From: Zymoseptoria tritici IPO323
Lineage: Eukaryota > Ascomycota > Dothideomycetes > Mycosphaerellales > Mycosphaerellaceae
Length of the DNA stretch: 64,000 bases
Assembly (NCBI RefSeq): GCF_000219625.1
Contig: NC_018215.1
Coordinates: forward strand, 1,488,001-1,552,000
Direction of reading: 5' to 3'
Shown: one piece after another, positions 32,917 through 45,078 of the stretch
Position numbering within the stretch: the stretch's first letter is position 1
Layout of the letters: each line of letters opens with the position of its first letter
The notes under the pieces: generated by a model
What the model was told of the DNA's origin: nothing
What the model saw: the letters and a program-made list of their open reading frames with translations, nothing else
Database searches by the model: none
Translations under genes and position numbers: made by a program

Positions 32917-33979
32917 TCAATACAGCCCGGGTATCATCCTGGCTCTTCCTTTGACAGTCTCTGTGCCAAACTTGACCGCGTACCACTTCCTCGTGCCATT
33001 GGCAGTAACACCCAAATTCACCGCCACAAAGACCAGCGCAGAGACCAATGTCCAATTCAGCCACTCTCCTTCAGGCGCCGCCAGTATGGACAGTGACAAG
33101 TATATCAGGCACTCGGCGAAGTAGTGCGGTGTGAGCGACAAGTTGAAGACTGGATGCTCTGGCAGCCTGTATTCAATCTTCATCTCGCCCTTTGCTGTCC
33201 TTCGGGGTTTCTTCAGGGACGCAAGATAGGCGTGACAGTCGTGCTGCACACCGGATGCGAGGATGAAGATCAGAATGCCGATGCAAGTTCGGATGCTTGG
33301 CCCCTTGATGGTGAGGTCTTTCGTTGAGAAGCTGTGCGCTTGCAGTGCTGCTGTGGGTCCGTCAGTGCTCGTCAGCGTGAGACGGGGTGAAGAAACATAG
33401 GTAACCCACCAGATCCTTCCACCCAGACTGCAACGCTGGTAGCCACGTAAAAGAGGAGGCCCAACGCCCAATGACCAATCCACATCTTCGACTTCGAGGG
33501 AGCCGACAGGACGAGGCACTCATACAGCCTGCGACTACCTTGGATGAACATCATAAGCCAAATCACAGCAACTTGCTCGAAACTCATCGTACATTGTCGA
33601 TGTGCTAGGTGTTGGGCCACTGTACGGAATGCCGGCCCTTGGAACACGACCTCTGACGCCCAGAAGAGCGAAAGCGAGACAGAGACGGCATAGAATGAAG
33701 TGAACCAGCTGTGCGGCACACAGATCTTAGCAGCAATGTCTAGCAATGCATGAAAAGCATGCCAGCTCTTAGACTGCGCTTCTGGAGCCTCAGTCTTGGC
33801 CTTCGCCGCGCGAGGACCATATGCCAAAAATCGAGTGCGCAAAGGAGGTATAGAAGATATCAACAATACCTACAGACCATCAGCCATCCTAGCAGTCTGC
33901 AACTCTTTATCTGAATGGCGCTCACCAGCAATGCAGCACTGAGGTATATCGCACGCAATAGTAGCACCGCATCTAGCAT
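32917..33979 (-). CDS. DFG10: Polyprenol reductase, DFG10/SRD5A3 type
   Basis: Exons 33926-33979, 33410-33869 and 32917-33350 (introns 56 and 59 nt) give 315 residues. The N-terminus MLDAVLLLRAIYLSAALL continues into VLLISSIPPLRTRFLAYGPR, as in fungal Dfg10. Several hydrophobic segments follow. The steroid 5-alpha-reductase C-terminal domain covers the last 130 residues: GVQHDCHAYLASL, YRLPEHPVFNLSLTPHYFAE, and the terminal GTRKWYAVKFG...ARMIPGLY. Dfg10 reduces the alpha-isoprene unit of polyprenol to dolichol in the ER, feeding N-glycosylation and GPI anchors; in Candida and yeast it affects filamentous growth. Family residues such as the H-Y pair in LTPHYFAE are present. Transcription diverges from SPP1. 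Confidence 0.9.
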
Positions 33980-34534
33980 CGTGATCGCAGTGTATGCGCG
34001 TCACCGGTTGTATGTCGAACACGACCTTGCAGCGCCTGGACCTGAACTCCTCACGACTGGATGCCCTGTTTTTCCCTCGCTCTTGAGATACGACGTCTAG
34101 CGACCCTCGGTAAGGCGCGTCCAGTACTGTTGTGTGCTGCTATTCTCGCGACGATGACAGAGGCTTCTCTTGGTAGTGCTCCAACGGGACGGTATAGTTC
34201 GAGACACCGGTCGACAATGGCGATTCGGACTGTTCGCACAAGCGAGGCGTTTCAAGATTCTGCAGATGATCGCTGTTCTCACGGCGTTACACACGTTTAC
34301 ACGGAAAGTAATCACAGATGGTTTGCAGATGAAGTTGTGAAGTGATTTTGAGTTTCCCCACATCTCAGGCGCAGGGATTCGCGACGTCTTTATCGATCTG
34401 CTTTCACATGCTGCATTCCCTCATCACTTCCGCTCTTTGACCGCGACATCACTCACCACCCATCCCACGACCGCGCTGGACCGCTGCCACCGACCCTTCT
34501 ACGCGACAGCGATGCCACGATAACAACTAACATC
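33980..34534. promoter_or_regulatory. Divergent promoter region of DFG10 and SPP1
   Basis: These 555 nt lie between two divergent start codons. No individual control element is recognised; a CCACGAC/CACCACCC-rich stretch lies just upstream of the SPP1 start. Confidence 0.4.
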
Positions 34535-36793
34535 ATGTCGCACAGTCTATCCTCCCTCCTAAATCCCCCGCAGGATGCCGAGTCCACCTCAGCGGCTCCA
34601 ACGCGTGGGGACTCGCTACCTCCTGCTCATTCATCGCCCAACCAGAACGACCCATCTTCCGGTTCGAGGCGATTAAGCCAACAGCAGACTCAGCACCAGC
34701 ACGTGTACTCGCAGTCGACAGATCAGGAGGCAGCGCAAGCATTGGCTTCACTATCGCAAAGTCCAGCACCACCTCCAACACAGTGGCATGGATATAATGC
34801 CGACCAGTCGGCTGGCGATGCGCAGCAGTCTGGCGACAGACGGCCCAGTGGATATGGAGATCCTATGCAGCTACCACCACCTTCTACGAACGGAGCACCG
34901 GCGCGCAGGATGAGCTCACCTACCCTCGGCCAAAATCGCGTCGCATCTCGTTCACCTGAGCAGCAGCGTGTATCAATCGTATCGCCTGAGGGTCAGTCAG
35001 ACCTCACTTTGCCGCCACTTCGGGGCCTTGCGCCGCCGGCAGATCACATGTCAGGATCAGGACCTTCACATGCGGAGTCGAGGCCTGTGGATGAGGATCG
35101 AGGCTCATCACCAGCGATCATAAAAGAAGAAGCTGCACTCACACCACAACCATCTTCACCAGTTGATGCTCGTCGACCTGAAATGGAACAACATACCTCC
35201 AAGGCAGTGTCTTCCCTGAAGAACGAACATGGCCTGCGCACGCAGTCTCCTTTGCGAGAATCTTCAGTTCCAGTGCCAACGACCGAAATCGCGTCAGCAG
35301 AACTGCCGCCGGCAGCCTCGAAGAAACGACCTGCGCCGAAGAACAAGAAAGGGACTGCTACTACAATGAAGAAGGCGCCACCTTCGAAAAGGCGCAAAGT
35401 CGAGGTCAAGCGGTCAGTGACACCATCTTCGCGACCCTCCAAAGTCTCCGGCGGCGTGAAGAGCAATAGCCACAAAGGGACACCAGCGAATTCGTCTCCA
35501 GCGCCCTCCGCGCAGTCCAACTCGGAAGAGCAGTACGACGACGATGACGATGAAGACGGTGATGAGCGGGACACCGACTTGTATTGCATTTGTCGGAAGA
35601 CGGATAACGGCTCATTCATGATCGGCTGCGACGGAACATGCGACGACTGGTATCACGGCAAATGCGTCGGCATAGCAGATCGGGACAAGACTCTGATCGA
35701 GAAATACATTTGTCCAATCTGCACACAGGCTGGCATTGGTCGGACTGCTTGGAAACGCATGTGTCGACGAGGTGGCTGCCGAAAGGCTGCGCTTGTAGGG
35801 AAGACGAAGCTTGGTGGTCACGGAAGCAAGTACTGCTCTGAGGAATGTGGCCTGCTATACTTTCGCGACATGGTCGCCCGCACCCGCGGAAACGAGGAGG
35901 GCTCAAGTTCTCGTTCTGCTCGAAAGAAGGGGAGCGTGGACAACGGAGAAGACGATTTAGGCTCTCGTGGTGGACCGCTTGCTGCAGGTGAAGTCAAGGC
36001 GCTTCTGGACGTATCTACCACCGCAGACGAGTTCCGGAAGCTTGGCGATGGGGTATTGAGTCCTCCAGCAACGCCGAACGGCAATGATCAGACTGAGAAG
36101 AGCAGTGCATTCACGGAGACGGAGGAGACGGCTCTTCAACGAATTCAAGGGGACAAGGAAGAGGCGAGAAGGAGACATGTCTTGTTGAAAGATCGAATGC
36201 GGTTCGTCACGCTAGTGAAGCAAAATGCTAGCCGCCTGGCTACGGCGAAGGAGCTAAAGCCAAAGGACTTCTGCGGATACGACTCGCGTTTGGAGTGGAC
36301 AGAGGAAATGTTTCAAAAGTGGAGGACTAGCGCTACTGGTCAAGCTGTATTCGAGCAGGACACGCTCGCGGTGGACGTCAAAACCGAGAACGGAGACGCC
36401 GTGATGGAAGACCAAACCTTGGCAGCCGAGATCTGTGACCGCAAAAAGTGCGCGAGACATTTTGAATGGGCAAAGTTGGCGATTGACGACTTGCGCTTCG
36501 GGATGAATGACAATGGCGATCGTATGCGCGCGCTTGATCGTGAGGAAAAGGAGATTCGAGAGAGAGCGATTCTGAGAGGGAAGGCTGGATTGGGTCTGAG
36601 CGGGGAAGGGAGTGTCGAGATGCATGAAGTCGGGCTGATTGCACCAGGGACGGGGAGCGCTGACAAGGTGGCTGTCGGGGCTGAAGTCGGTCAGGCTGCA
36701 TCTCCTCTCCCGCCGACGCCGCCGACGACGAATGGCGTTACGGACCTGCTTCCGATGGATGCTGTCGAGCCCATCGGCGAGGATGTGGCTTGA
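34535..36793 (+). CDS. SPP1: Set1/COMPASS PHD-finger subunit Spp1
   Basis: Single exon, 752 residues from ATG 34535. The first 340 residues are Ser/Pro/Gln-rich and disordered with a basic nuclear-localisation-like patch (KKRPAPKNKK, SKRRKVEVKR) and an acidic run (DDDDDEDGDERD). The PHD finger follows at about 350-398: LYCICRKTDNGSFMIGCDG, WYHGKCVGI, YICPICTQ, with the C4HC3 order intact. A second Cys-rich cluster (CRRGGCRKAALVG...GSKYCSEECG, about 410-440) is the Spp1/CFP1-specific extension. Helical C-terminal segments (DKEEARRRHVLLKDRM; AEICDRKKCARHFEWAKL) match the Set1-binding half. Spp1 reads H3K4me3 and tethers COMPASS, which methylates H3K4; in yeast it also links Set1 to meiotic recombination. 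It is larger than yeast Spp1 but usual for filamentous fungi. Confidence 0.93.
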   Translation: MSHSLSSLLNPPQDAESTSAAPTRGDSLPPAHSSPNQNDPSSGSRRLSQQQTQHQHVYSQSTDQEAAQALASLSQSPAPPPTQWHGYNADQSAGDAQQSGDRRPSGYGDPMQLPPPSTNGAPARRMSSPTLGQNRVASRSPEQQRVSIVSPEGQSDLTLPPLRGLAPPADHMSGSGPSHAESRPVDEDRGSSPAIIKEEAALTPQPSSPVDARRPEMEQHTSKAVSSLKNEHGLRTQSPLRESSVPVPTTEIASAELPPAASKKRPAPKNKKGTATTMKKAPPSKRRKVEVKRSVTPSSRPSKVSGGVKSNSHKGTPANSSPAPSAQSNSEEQYDDDDDEDGDERDTDLYCICRKTDNGSFMIGCDGTCDDWYHGKCVGIADRDKTLIEKYICPICTQAGIGRTAWKRMCRRGGCRKAALVGKTKLGGHGSKYCSEECGLLYFRDMVARTRGNEEGSSSRSARKKGSVDNGEDDLGSRGGPLAAGEVKALLDVSTTADEFRKLGDGVLSPPATPNGNDQTEKSSAFTETEETALQRIQGDKEEARRRHVLLKDRMRFVTLVKQNASRLATAKELKPKDFCGYDSRLEWTEEMFQKWRTSATGQAVFEQDTLAVDVKTENGDAVMEDQTLAAEICDRKKCARHFEWAKLAIDDLRFGMNDNGDRMRALDREEKEIRERAILRGKAGLGLSGEGSVEMHEVGLIAPGTGSADKVAVGAEVGQAASPLPPTPPTTNGVTDLLPMDAVEPIGEDVA

Positions 36794-37377
36794 GAAGTGG
36801 ACGGTCTGGTCTAGGCGACATTGAATGTTTTCGATTGAGACACGGCCTGCAATTTGGCGAGAGAAATGGAACTCTATCTATCCAGCATGTCACGTATTTG
36901 CCGCGATAACGACACTGTCGACTAGGTAGGTCCTGCACAAACGGTGCTCGTCGAATGCGGTATTGGACCTCCGCTCTTGTCCTCGAATTACAGAGTCAAA
37001 GCCAATCGAGCGAAACCTGCACGGCCAAAGTTCGGGAGTAAGGTAGGTATCCGTGGTACGACAATCTCATATGCCTTTCCACGATGTATCTTGCTGTTAT
37101 CGCTTCAATCGCACCGGACAAAGTGCACCTGTGTGGCTCAGCAGAGTATGCAGTTCAAGTGGAGCACGAAGGTAGCATGAGGCAGATATGCACACATGCT
37201 GACCATGGTTTTGGTGAGCATAGATCCGGTGCCTCAAGCCGACGTCAGAAGTCGCTTACGTTAGAACAATAACCTTACACCAGAACAATAACCTCACACC
37301 GCCAGAACAATAAAAGGATCTCGGAGGAGCGCCTGAGTAGGAGGTAGACCATCAACCCATGTTGCAGACGTAAGATA
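36794..37377. other. Boundary region between genes and heterochromatin
   Basis: About 580 nt after SPP1 with no supported gene. A short tandem (AACAATAACCTTACACCAG versus AACAATAACCTCACACCGC, near 37263-37304) is the only structure seen. It ends at the TA insertion site of the second Fot1-type element. Confidence 0.45.
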
Positions 37378-39524
37378 GAAGGGGGGCCTATGCTGTGCAC
37401 GGATCACGTTATGCAACGTTCTTACGAGAGCATAGCTTTATTGCAAGCACTACTTTAACAGTAATTATTATTACAACTACGAGTCTAATAAATATGCTAT
37501 ATAGCTTAAAATGATCGTATTAATTATATTTATTAGCCCTAAGCAGCTTAAAGTCGCTACCTTAATATTATACGTATTAGAGGCTAGGAGGATTTAGCTA
37601 CCTATGCAGCCCCCCTCTACAACGAGGGCACCTTTAATACTACAATTAATACCGGTTTATCTACTGCCTTCCTTCTGTAGCGCTTAGCTAGCTGTGCTAT
37701 GCGAGTAGAGGCTCTAAGGTCGGTATTTAGCTATAACTTAGCCTTCTTCGTCTCTAGTAACGAAGCCTTCTTAGCCTTCTTCTACGCTACTTTAGCTACC
37801 CTGTCGGCTATAGCTTATATCCGCTGTTTAGCTCTTAATTGTTTATCTACCTTCTTTAATATAGCATTAGCCTCCTTCTTCTTCTTTTTAGCGACCTTCT
37901 TAGCCTCCTTAGTAGCTAATAGCTCCTTACTAGCTTATAGTTTAGCCGGTAAATAGAATTAAGCAGCTTAGCTATAAGGTATAGCTATTAATAGCTTGCT
38001 ACGAGTACGCTTCTGCTTCTTAGCCTTTAGTAATTTACGTAAGCTATAGCTCTCGCTCTTAAGGAGCTAGTATTAAGTTTAGAGGTATAGGAGGGTGTTA
38101 TTTAGCTTCTAAATGTTCCTCTTGTTAGCGTCCTTAACTGCCTTAATTACTACGTCCTTTATAAGGGCTCTAATCTGCCGCTAGTTGCTTAAGGATATTA
38201 TAGAGGTCTTAGTACCTACTATATCCGGTCTAGCTATTGTCGGTCTGCTATTAGTACTAGTGTTAGGCTCCTTAAAGCTCTTTAGTACGACTAATAGATC
38301 GAGTAGATATAAGCTAGTCTTCTTAAAGCTAGAAGCGATATTAGCTAGTATAAACGCGTTATTATAGGCCGGCTAGAACAACCTAAAGAAGTTACGCTTC
38401 GTAACCGCTAACAAGCCCTTAGAGCACTAAAGGAATCGTAATAGTTCTAAGCTATAGTAGCTAGCTAATGCCGCGAAGAGACTAATATCTAGAGGTTAAA
38501 GGCGGTATGTTAAATAAGGTAGAAACATAGCTACGAGGATGCGGTAGTTAATATAGTATTGTAGGAATGCTATGTTTACGTATAATCTATAGCCGTTAAT
38601 AATAAGCAACCTATAGCCTCTACTAGCCTTCTACTTTAATAGAGGCTCGAATACCTTCTTTAGCTAGTGCAATCTAAGATTGTTATTAGTCTAGCTATTC
38701 GGTAAAGATGCGAAGAACGTATAGTGCTCGTTATTAAAGTCCTATACCTATAAGGACTAGATATTACCGGTAACTGCCTTATATATTAATGCCGGTAGTA
38801 GTAAGGTCCTATTAGTACAGATTACTATAATAAGTATTATCTACTTACGACTACTATCTTAGATATTACTAATAAACCGGCCTAAGTTCTTATGCTCCTT
38901 CGTAAATATACGCTTTAACTTCTAAAGCATGCCGATTAAGAAGCCCTTCTCGTCTATATTGTAGATATTCTAGGGCTTAATGTTGTACTACTCTGTCTTG
39001 CTTATAATAAGGTCGTAGTATGCCTTATATTACCTTATAGAGTCTACCTTCTTACGGTTCTTGTCGAGGGGATTAAGGTATTTAGAATCGATCTCCTTCT
39101 AGTGTCTCTTTACGAATCGTAGCACCTAGTAGCGGCTTAGAAGGACCTTTACGATGTCGAATACGAAGGTGCGAACTATATTAGGTGTTAGTAGTATACC
39201 TCTACGTATAAGGGTGTCGATATAGGCTAAAAGGGTACGTTCTTGTTAGTATAAGAGAATAGAGTTATTCTCGTCGCGTCGAGCTTAAGATTCGGTTAGT
39301 CCTTTATAACGGCGCTATAACGTAGTTCTATACACTTTGTGCCTCGTAGCAATTTCCTAAATTTTCTTTCTATCGTTCTCTTTTAGCTCCTTTAACGTAG
39401 CATCGATTAGAGCTATAGTTGTTGCGCATTAATTCGTAGAAGTTTTATTAAAATTATAGATTCGACGTTCTTAGAATTCGAGATGTTGCATTACGTAATC
39501 TGTGTATAGCATAGGCCCCCCTTC
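37378..39524 (-). mobile_element. Fot1/Pogo-type DNA transposon, copy 2, RIP-mutated
   Basis: A 2.15 kb element with terminal inverted repeats starting GAAGGGGGGCCTATGCT and TA target duplications (37376-37377, 39525-39526). It is homologous to copy 1 but inverted: minus-strand text such as FFASLPNS near 38700 and LKKVFEP...YRLLIINGY near 38600 matches the copy-1 transposase. TIR sequences differ from copy 1 in the outer 15 bp, so the two are related subfamilies rather than recent duplicates. The transposase carries many TAG/TAA stops and is non-functional. It marks the sharp edge between genic DNA and the repeat block. Confidence 0.9.
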
Positions 39525-39526
39525 TA

Positions 39527-39745
39527 CGTAAAAATAGTCGTACGATCTCTAGAGATTATACGTTTCCCTCTAGCCTATAGATACATAGATTAATTTATTA
39601 ATTATCTTATGAATTATGCTAAACGTCTAGATATAGCGCGCTTATCGTTCGATGTAATAACCTATAGCATAAAAGATTAGAATATCTATTAGTAAAGGCG
39701 AACAAAGATAAGACAGTCGTAGGTAGTCTAGACTATAACCGTACG
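39527..39745. other. RIP-mutated spacer before the Gypsy element
   Basis: 219 bp of AT-rich, CpA-poor sequence with no identifiable coding content. It ends in GTACG, the 5 bp target duplication of the Gypsy element, so it was once contiguous with 46550 onward. Confidence 0.6.
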
Positions 39746-40074
39746 TATAAGGACACCCTTACGATAACGTCTCCTACCTGTCCTAACCTAGACTATCCTA
39801 GCACTACAGATTACTAGTGCTATCTTATCTAGCCTAGACTAGGACATCCTATAGAGGGACGAACCTTACGGGCGTACGACGGCCCCCGAGCGGACGTTAG
39901 ACTACGACCGGTGCCTAGTCTAGGCGGAGGGACGTATTTAGTAATACGAAGGGCGAGTACATAGCCTCGAGGGACGCTCTCGTCTATTCCCTTCCTTATC
40001 GAATCGACTCGTTATATTCTATAACTATTTGTTTTCGGTATAAGCCTATATTCCCTCTTAAGGTACTTCTAATA
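39746..40074 (+). repeat. 5' LTR of the Gypsy element
   Basis: 329 bp, aligned end to end without gaps to 46216-46544. About eleven differences were counted by eye, all transitions. In ten of them this copy has the RIP-product base. Confidence 0.95.
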
Positions 40075-40239
40075 TTCGATTCGATTAAAAACAACCGTAT
40101 AACTATACTAAAAACTACCGACATAGCTCTAAAGGTTACCCGTTGTTAGGACGATTCCCTTCCTAACACCTCCGCCCGATAGTAGGCGAGCGCTTCCTCT
40201 ACGGAGCTATTAGCTACGCCTACTAGTTAGCTATAGGAC

Positions 40240-41200
40240 GTTAACCTTCTTAACTAGCCTAGCTCGGGAGAGACCGCGGAAGAAAGGGCTACCCGGGAGT
40301 ACGATAACGAAGTCGCCTACGCTACCTTCGAGTTCTTAACCCTTTAATAGAAGATTAAGGAACTCCGTTCCGAACTAGACTATCCTACGCTAGAAGGGAA
40401 CCTAAGGACGGCTACCCTCCGCTACCTTTTCTCTAAACCTAACTAGTATACTAAGATAAAGGATAACCTCCCTAAGTTAAAGGAGCTACTAGTCTTCGAG
40501 GGCAAGTCGTATACGAGCTATAACGACTAGGTCCGAGCCCTCGAAAGAGCCTTTAGACGATATAAAGGATTCGCCGAACGCGAAGACCGTAAGGTCGACT
40601 TTACTACCGACTATATAGGAAAGCTCTAGCAAGACTACTAGGAACGCTACGTCGACGGCCTTAACGACTATTCTAAGCTAACCTAGTCTATAATAAAGGA
40701 GGTTATACTTAACTCGATAGGCATAGAGACCGAATAGCGCGAGAAGGCCTATAAGAAGCTAAAAAAGATTACCCTAGGTAATCGTACGCCGGAAGAACTC
40801 CTCGAGGAGCTAAAGACACTCTAGAAGGAGCTCGATAAAAAGGACGATAGTAAGAAGATCCTTAGGTTCTATAGCGCCCTTCTATAGACCCTTCGTAACC
40901 GCCTCTCGAACTACCCTACTACCCTACTAAACCTAGTAGACGCCGAGGAGAGGGCTAAAAAGGCCTACCGTACTAACAAGGGCTCTAAATAAGAGGCTCG
41001 TAAGAGGTAGGTAGCTAAAAGGGCCGCTAAGTAGGCGAAGAAGCGCCCTAGCGATAGCTCTACTACTCCGGACGGTAAGAAGGTAAAGACTAGCGATAGC
41101 GAACAGAACCCGAAGGCCCCCTCTAAGGCTACGTACTACGGATACTAATAGGTCGGGCATATTCGCCGCGACTATACTAACTAGCACCTATAGAAGGATT
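40240..41200 (+). pseudogene. Gag of the Gypsy element
   Basis: Decayed capsid frame rich in Glu, Lys and Leu, ending in a retroviral zinc knuckle near 41126-41185 (CYY...GHIRRDYTN, with at least one Cys codon mutated, consistent with RIP). Upstream text such as GRTPEELLEELKTL and KKRPSDSSTTPDGKK-like segments is typical of fungal Gag. Multiple TAG/TAA stops make it inactive. Confidence 0.8.
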
Positions 41201-41319
41201 CGGGGAAAAAGACGCCCCCTAAGTAGACGCTATTACTTAGGTAGGCTAAGTCCTCTATAATAAGGATTAGTAGCGCTCGGCTAAGCTAGGAAAGCGCCGC
41301 GCCTAGCAAGGGCGCCTAA

Positions 41320-44300
41320 TTAGCGTCGAGTTAACGCTAAACAGCCTAGGGGAGTCTAGAAAGGTCCGGGGCCTAATTAATAGCGGCGCCTAGGATAACT
41401 TCTACGATTCTATACTAGCAAAGGAAATAGGATAGATAGTTTCCGAGCTATCTACCTAGACAAAGTACCTAACTCTAAATAGCTAGAGCCTATAGGTCTT
41501 TAGAGAAACGAGAAACTCCTATAAGGCTATAGACACCTCTAGTAAGGCGTAGGGGTATATAGATACGTTTAAGGTAGGACGTATCTATAGTTTCGAAGTC
41601 GTGCTCGGTATGCCCTAGCTCGAGAAGTATAACCCGGGTATTAACTTCGCTCTAAAGAAGGTCTTCTAGAGGCAGAAACCTTAAAAGCGGCAAGCGATAG
41701 CGGTAGTATCCCCGAATAGGTTCTACTAGGAGTATCTCGGTAAAGTCGAGGTAGCTCTTTACGTTATGTCGATCTAAGAAGTCGAGGATAGACTCGAACT
41801 AGACTAGAATAGCGTCCTAACGGCGTACTCTAACTTCCCTAACGTCTTTTCGGAGGAGTTAGCTAGCGAGTTAGTACTATATAGACCGTACGATCTTAGG
41901 ATCGACCTAGTTAAGGGAGCAAAGGTCCTATTTAGCCCTATATACGCTCTGTCGGAGGTAGAGATAGATATAATGCGTAAGCAGCTCCCTAAATATCTAA
42001 AGAGTAGCTTTATTCGCCGCTCGACGTCCTTAGCGGGCGCGCTAATCCTCTTCGCGAGGAAAAAGGACAACATACTCCGCCTCTATATCGACTACCGCGG
42101 CCTAAATGCAGTTATAGTAAAGAACAGGGGGGGTCTTCCTCTAATTTCCGAGTTAATAGACTAGCTAGCTAGCGCTAGGTACTTTACGAAGATAGACCTC
42201 TACTACGCGTACTACCGTGTCCGTATCCGGGAAGGCGACAAGTAGAAGACAGCCTTCCGGACTAGATACGGCTATTTCGAATACACCGTAATGCCCTTCG
42301 GGCTCTATAATGCCCCTGCGGTGTTCCAAAACTTTATTAATAGCGTATTAGTAGGGCTAATCGACGTGTTCTACGTCGTTTACCTCGACGACATCCTTAT
42401 ATACTCTAAAACGGTAGAGGAGTACGAGGGCTACGTCCGGGAGGTACTAGAGCGCCTCCGGAAACATAAGTTGTACGCTAACCTATCTAAGTGCGATTTC
42501 TATAAGGACCGCGTCGACTACCTCGGGTACGTTATTATACGTAATAGGCTAGAGATCGACCTAGAACGGGTTAGATCGGTCTAGGAGTAACTACTTCCCT
42601 AGTTAATATATAATATTAGGGTCTTTATCGGCTTTGCGAACTACTATAGGCGCTTTATTAAGGGTTTCTTACGCCTCGCTACGGTACTTAACCGCTATAC
42701 GGAGGGGAAAAAGGTAGTAAACTAACGTAAGAAGGAACGAGCATACTTAGAGCTCGACAAGCAAGCTATACTTTCTTTTAACGAATTGCGGAAAAGGTTC
42801 TCGGAAGCTCCTATCCTACGCTATTTTAACCTAGAACTGCCCTATAGGGTAGAAACCGACGCCTTAGGCGAGGCAATCTCGGGCATCCTAAGCTAACTAT
42901 ACGAAGACTACGGCAAGACGTAGTAGTTCCCTATATTATACTTCTTACGAAAGATAATCGCGGTAGAACGGAACTACGTTACGGAAGACGCTAAGCTATT
43001 AGTAGTCGTAGACTCCTTTAAGTACTTTAGACAATACCTAGAGGGGGCTCGACACTAGGTCGAACTACTAACGGATTATGCAAACCTACAAACTCTTATA
43101 ACGACTAAGACCTTATCTAGGCGGTAGGTTAGATAGGCCGAGTAGTTGTCGCAGATTGACTTTAGGACTATTTATAGACCCGGTAAGGCTAATAGGGCAG
43201 CGGATGTACTAAGTAGAAGGCCTAACCTAATAGACAAGGACTACTCTAGACGGTAGGCTATAGACGAAGAGTCGTCTACAAGCTTATAGCTCTTCTAGAT
43301 AGCATTCTAACCGCATCTAGATTATAATAGACTAGTAAGGCACGTAAGGGTAGTAAAGGACGCCCTAGACCTAAAAACGCGCCTAAAACGCGCCTTCTTA
43401 AAAGATCCGACCTTTAATAGGATTAACAAGGAGAAGGACTAAGCGGAACCTACTTTCTAGGTAGATCGATAGACTAACGAGGATAGAGTCGCGTACATAG
43501 ACGGTAAGGCCTACGTACCTAAAGGAAGCATAAGACTTTAACTACTTTAGGAATACTACGACGACCCTATAGTAGGGCACTTCGGCTTCTCTTAAACTCT
43601 CGAACTTCTACAAAGGAGTTTCTACTAGCCTAAAATAAGGAAATACGTTAAGGACTATATACGAACGTATTAAGCGTATAGTAGGGCAAAGCTACGGCGG
43701 CACAAACCTTACGGATTGCTACACGTAGAGCTATTATTACTTATACTATAGGAGGATATAACGCTAGACTTTATAACGGACCTACTACCTAGCATGCTTC
43801 TAGGCCAGGCTTACGACTTAATCCTAGTAATCGTAGACAGATATACTAAAATAGTCTATTATGCGCTATATAAGAAGACGATTACCGTAGTAGAGCTCGT
43901 AGAAGTATTTATAAGGGAAGTCGTACGACTCTATAGTATACTAGCTACGATTACGTCGGATCGAGGGCCTATCCTAACCTTAAAATTCTAGAGCACGTTC
44001 TGTTTCTGCCTTAGTATACGCCGAAAACTAAGCATAGCGTTCTACCCTTAAATAGACAGGCAAACAGAGCGCTAAAACTAGACGCTAGAGTAGTATCTAC
44101 GCACATACTACAACTATAAACAGGATAACTAGGCCTCCCTACTTTCTACTACGGAATTCTCGTATAATAATAGCGTACACTCCGCAACAGGGGTTACGCT
44201 ATTCTAGGCGTATACGATATAGGACCCTCGGCGGTACTACTAGCCTAGACTACGCTAGGATAGACGAGAAGCCCTGTTCGCTGCATAACTTACGGACCGC

Positions 44301-44640
44301 GTTATCTCTAACTAGAAGAAACTGCGGGTTAGACTAGCTAAAACAAAGAAGCAAATAGCTAAGTAGGCGAACGAGCATAGGAAGGACATCTCCTTTAACG
44401 TCGGAGACGAAGTCTACCTTAATATACGTAACATTAGGTTATTAAGACCTTCGGCAAAGCTCGATTATAAATACATTAGACCTTATAAGGTAAAAGCAGT
44501 TATTAACCGCGTCGCATACACGCTCGATCTACTAGACTTACTAAAGATTTACCTAACCTTCTATGTTTCTCTACTAGAACTATCTATCCCGGACTAGTTT
44601 AGTCGCAAATAGGATAGGATAATGCGATATAACGTAGGAG
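41320..44640 (+). pseudogene. Pol (protease, RT, RNase H, integrase) of the Gypsy element
   Basis: Protease: LINSGA near 41373, with the catalytic Asp codon changed to Asn. Reverse transcriptase at about 41960-42590 is the best preserved part: KIDLYYAYYRVRI, FGLYNAPAVFQNF and the catalytic YLDD at 42381-42392. RNase H near 42780-43100 includes ETDALGEAISGIL. Integrase near 43540-44200 has GHFGFS, LDFITDLLPS and VDRYTKIVYY, and TSDRGP holding a core Asp. Stops and substitutions throughout indicate a dead element. The longest uninterrupted stretch is about 97 codons (42291-42584). Confidence 0.9.
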
Positions 44641-44800
44641 AGGATAACGAATACGAAGTCGAGGCTATTCTAGCCGAACGTATAGACGAACTAAACAATT
44701 AGGAGTACCTTATTAAGTAGAAAGATTACAACTAGTCCGAGAACTCTTAGGAAGTAGTAGTTAATATTAGCCCGGTAGCAATGCGGGCCTACTAGCGTAG
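44641..44800 (+). pseudogene. Chromodomain at the end of Gypsy Pol
   Basis: The frame reads NEYEVEAILAERIDELNN, then EYLIK and KDYN separated by TAG where Trp/Gln are expected, then EVVVNI. This is the chromodomain consensus (EVExILxxR...YLVKWxGY). In chromoviruses this domain guides integration to methylated-H3K9 chromatin. Confidence 0.85.
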
Positions 44801-45078
44801 AATAGGCTAGAAAGGACTAACTACGCGCGGTAAATTCTAGAAAAAACGCTAACCCCCTTAGTTAATTTTTTAATCCTTTTTCCTTTATAACATTAGACTT
44901 TAATATTTTTAATAATTCTAGGGATTTTATTTAGGCGTTAAGGTTTTCTATTCTGGACTATTCTAGCCTACGTTAAGCTATTCTGCGCTATTATAACTTA
45001 AAAGGGCCCTATTACTCTACGTAATAGCGTTATCTATTATACCCTGCATACTACTAGAGCTAACTAGACTAAACCGGC

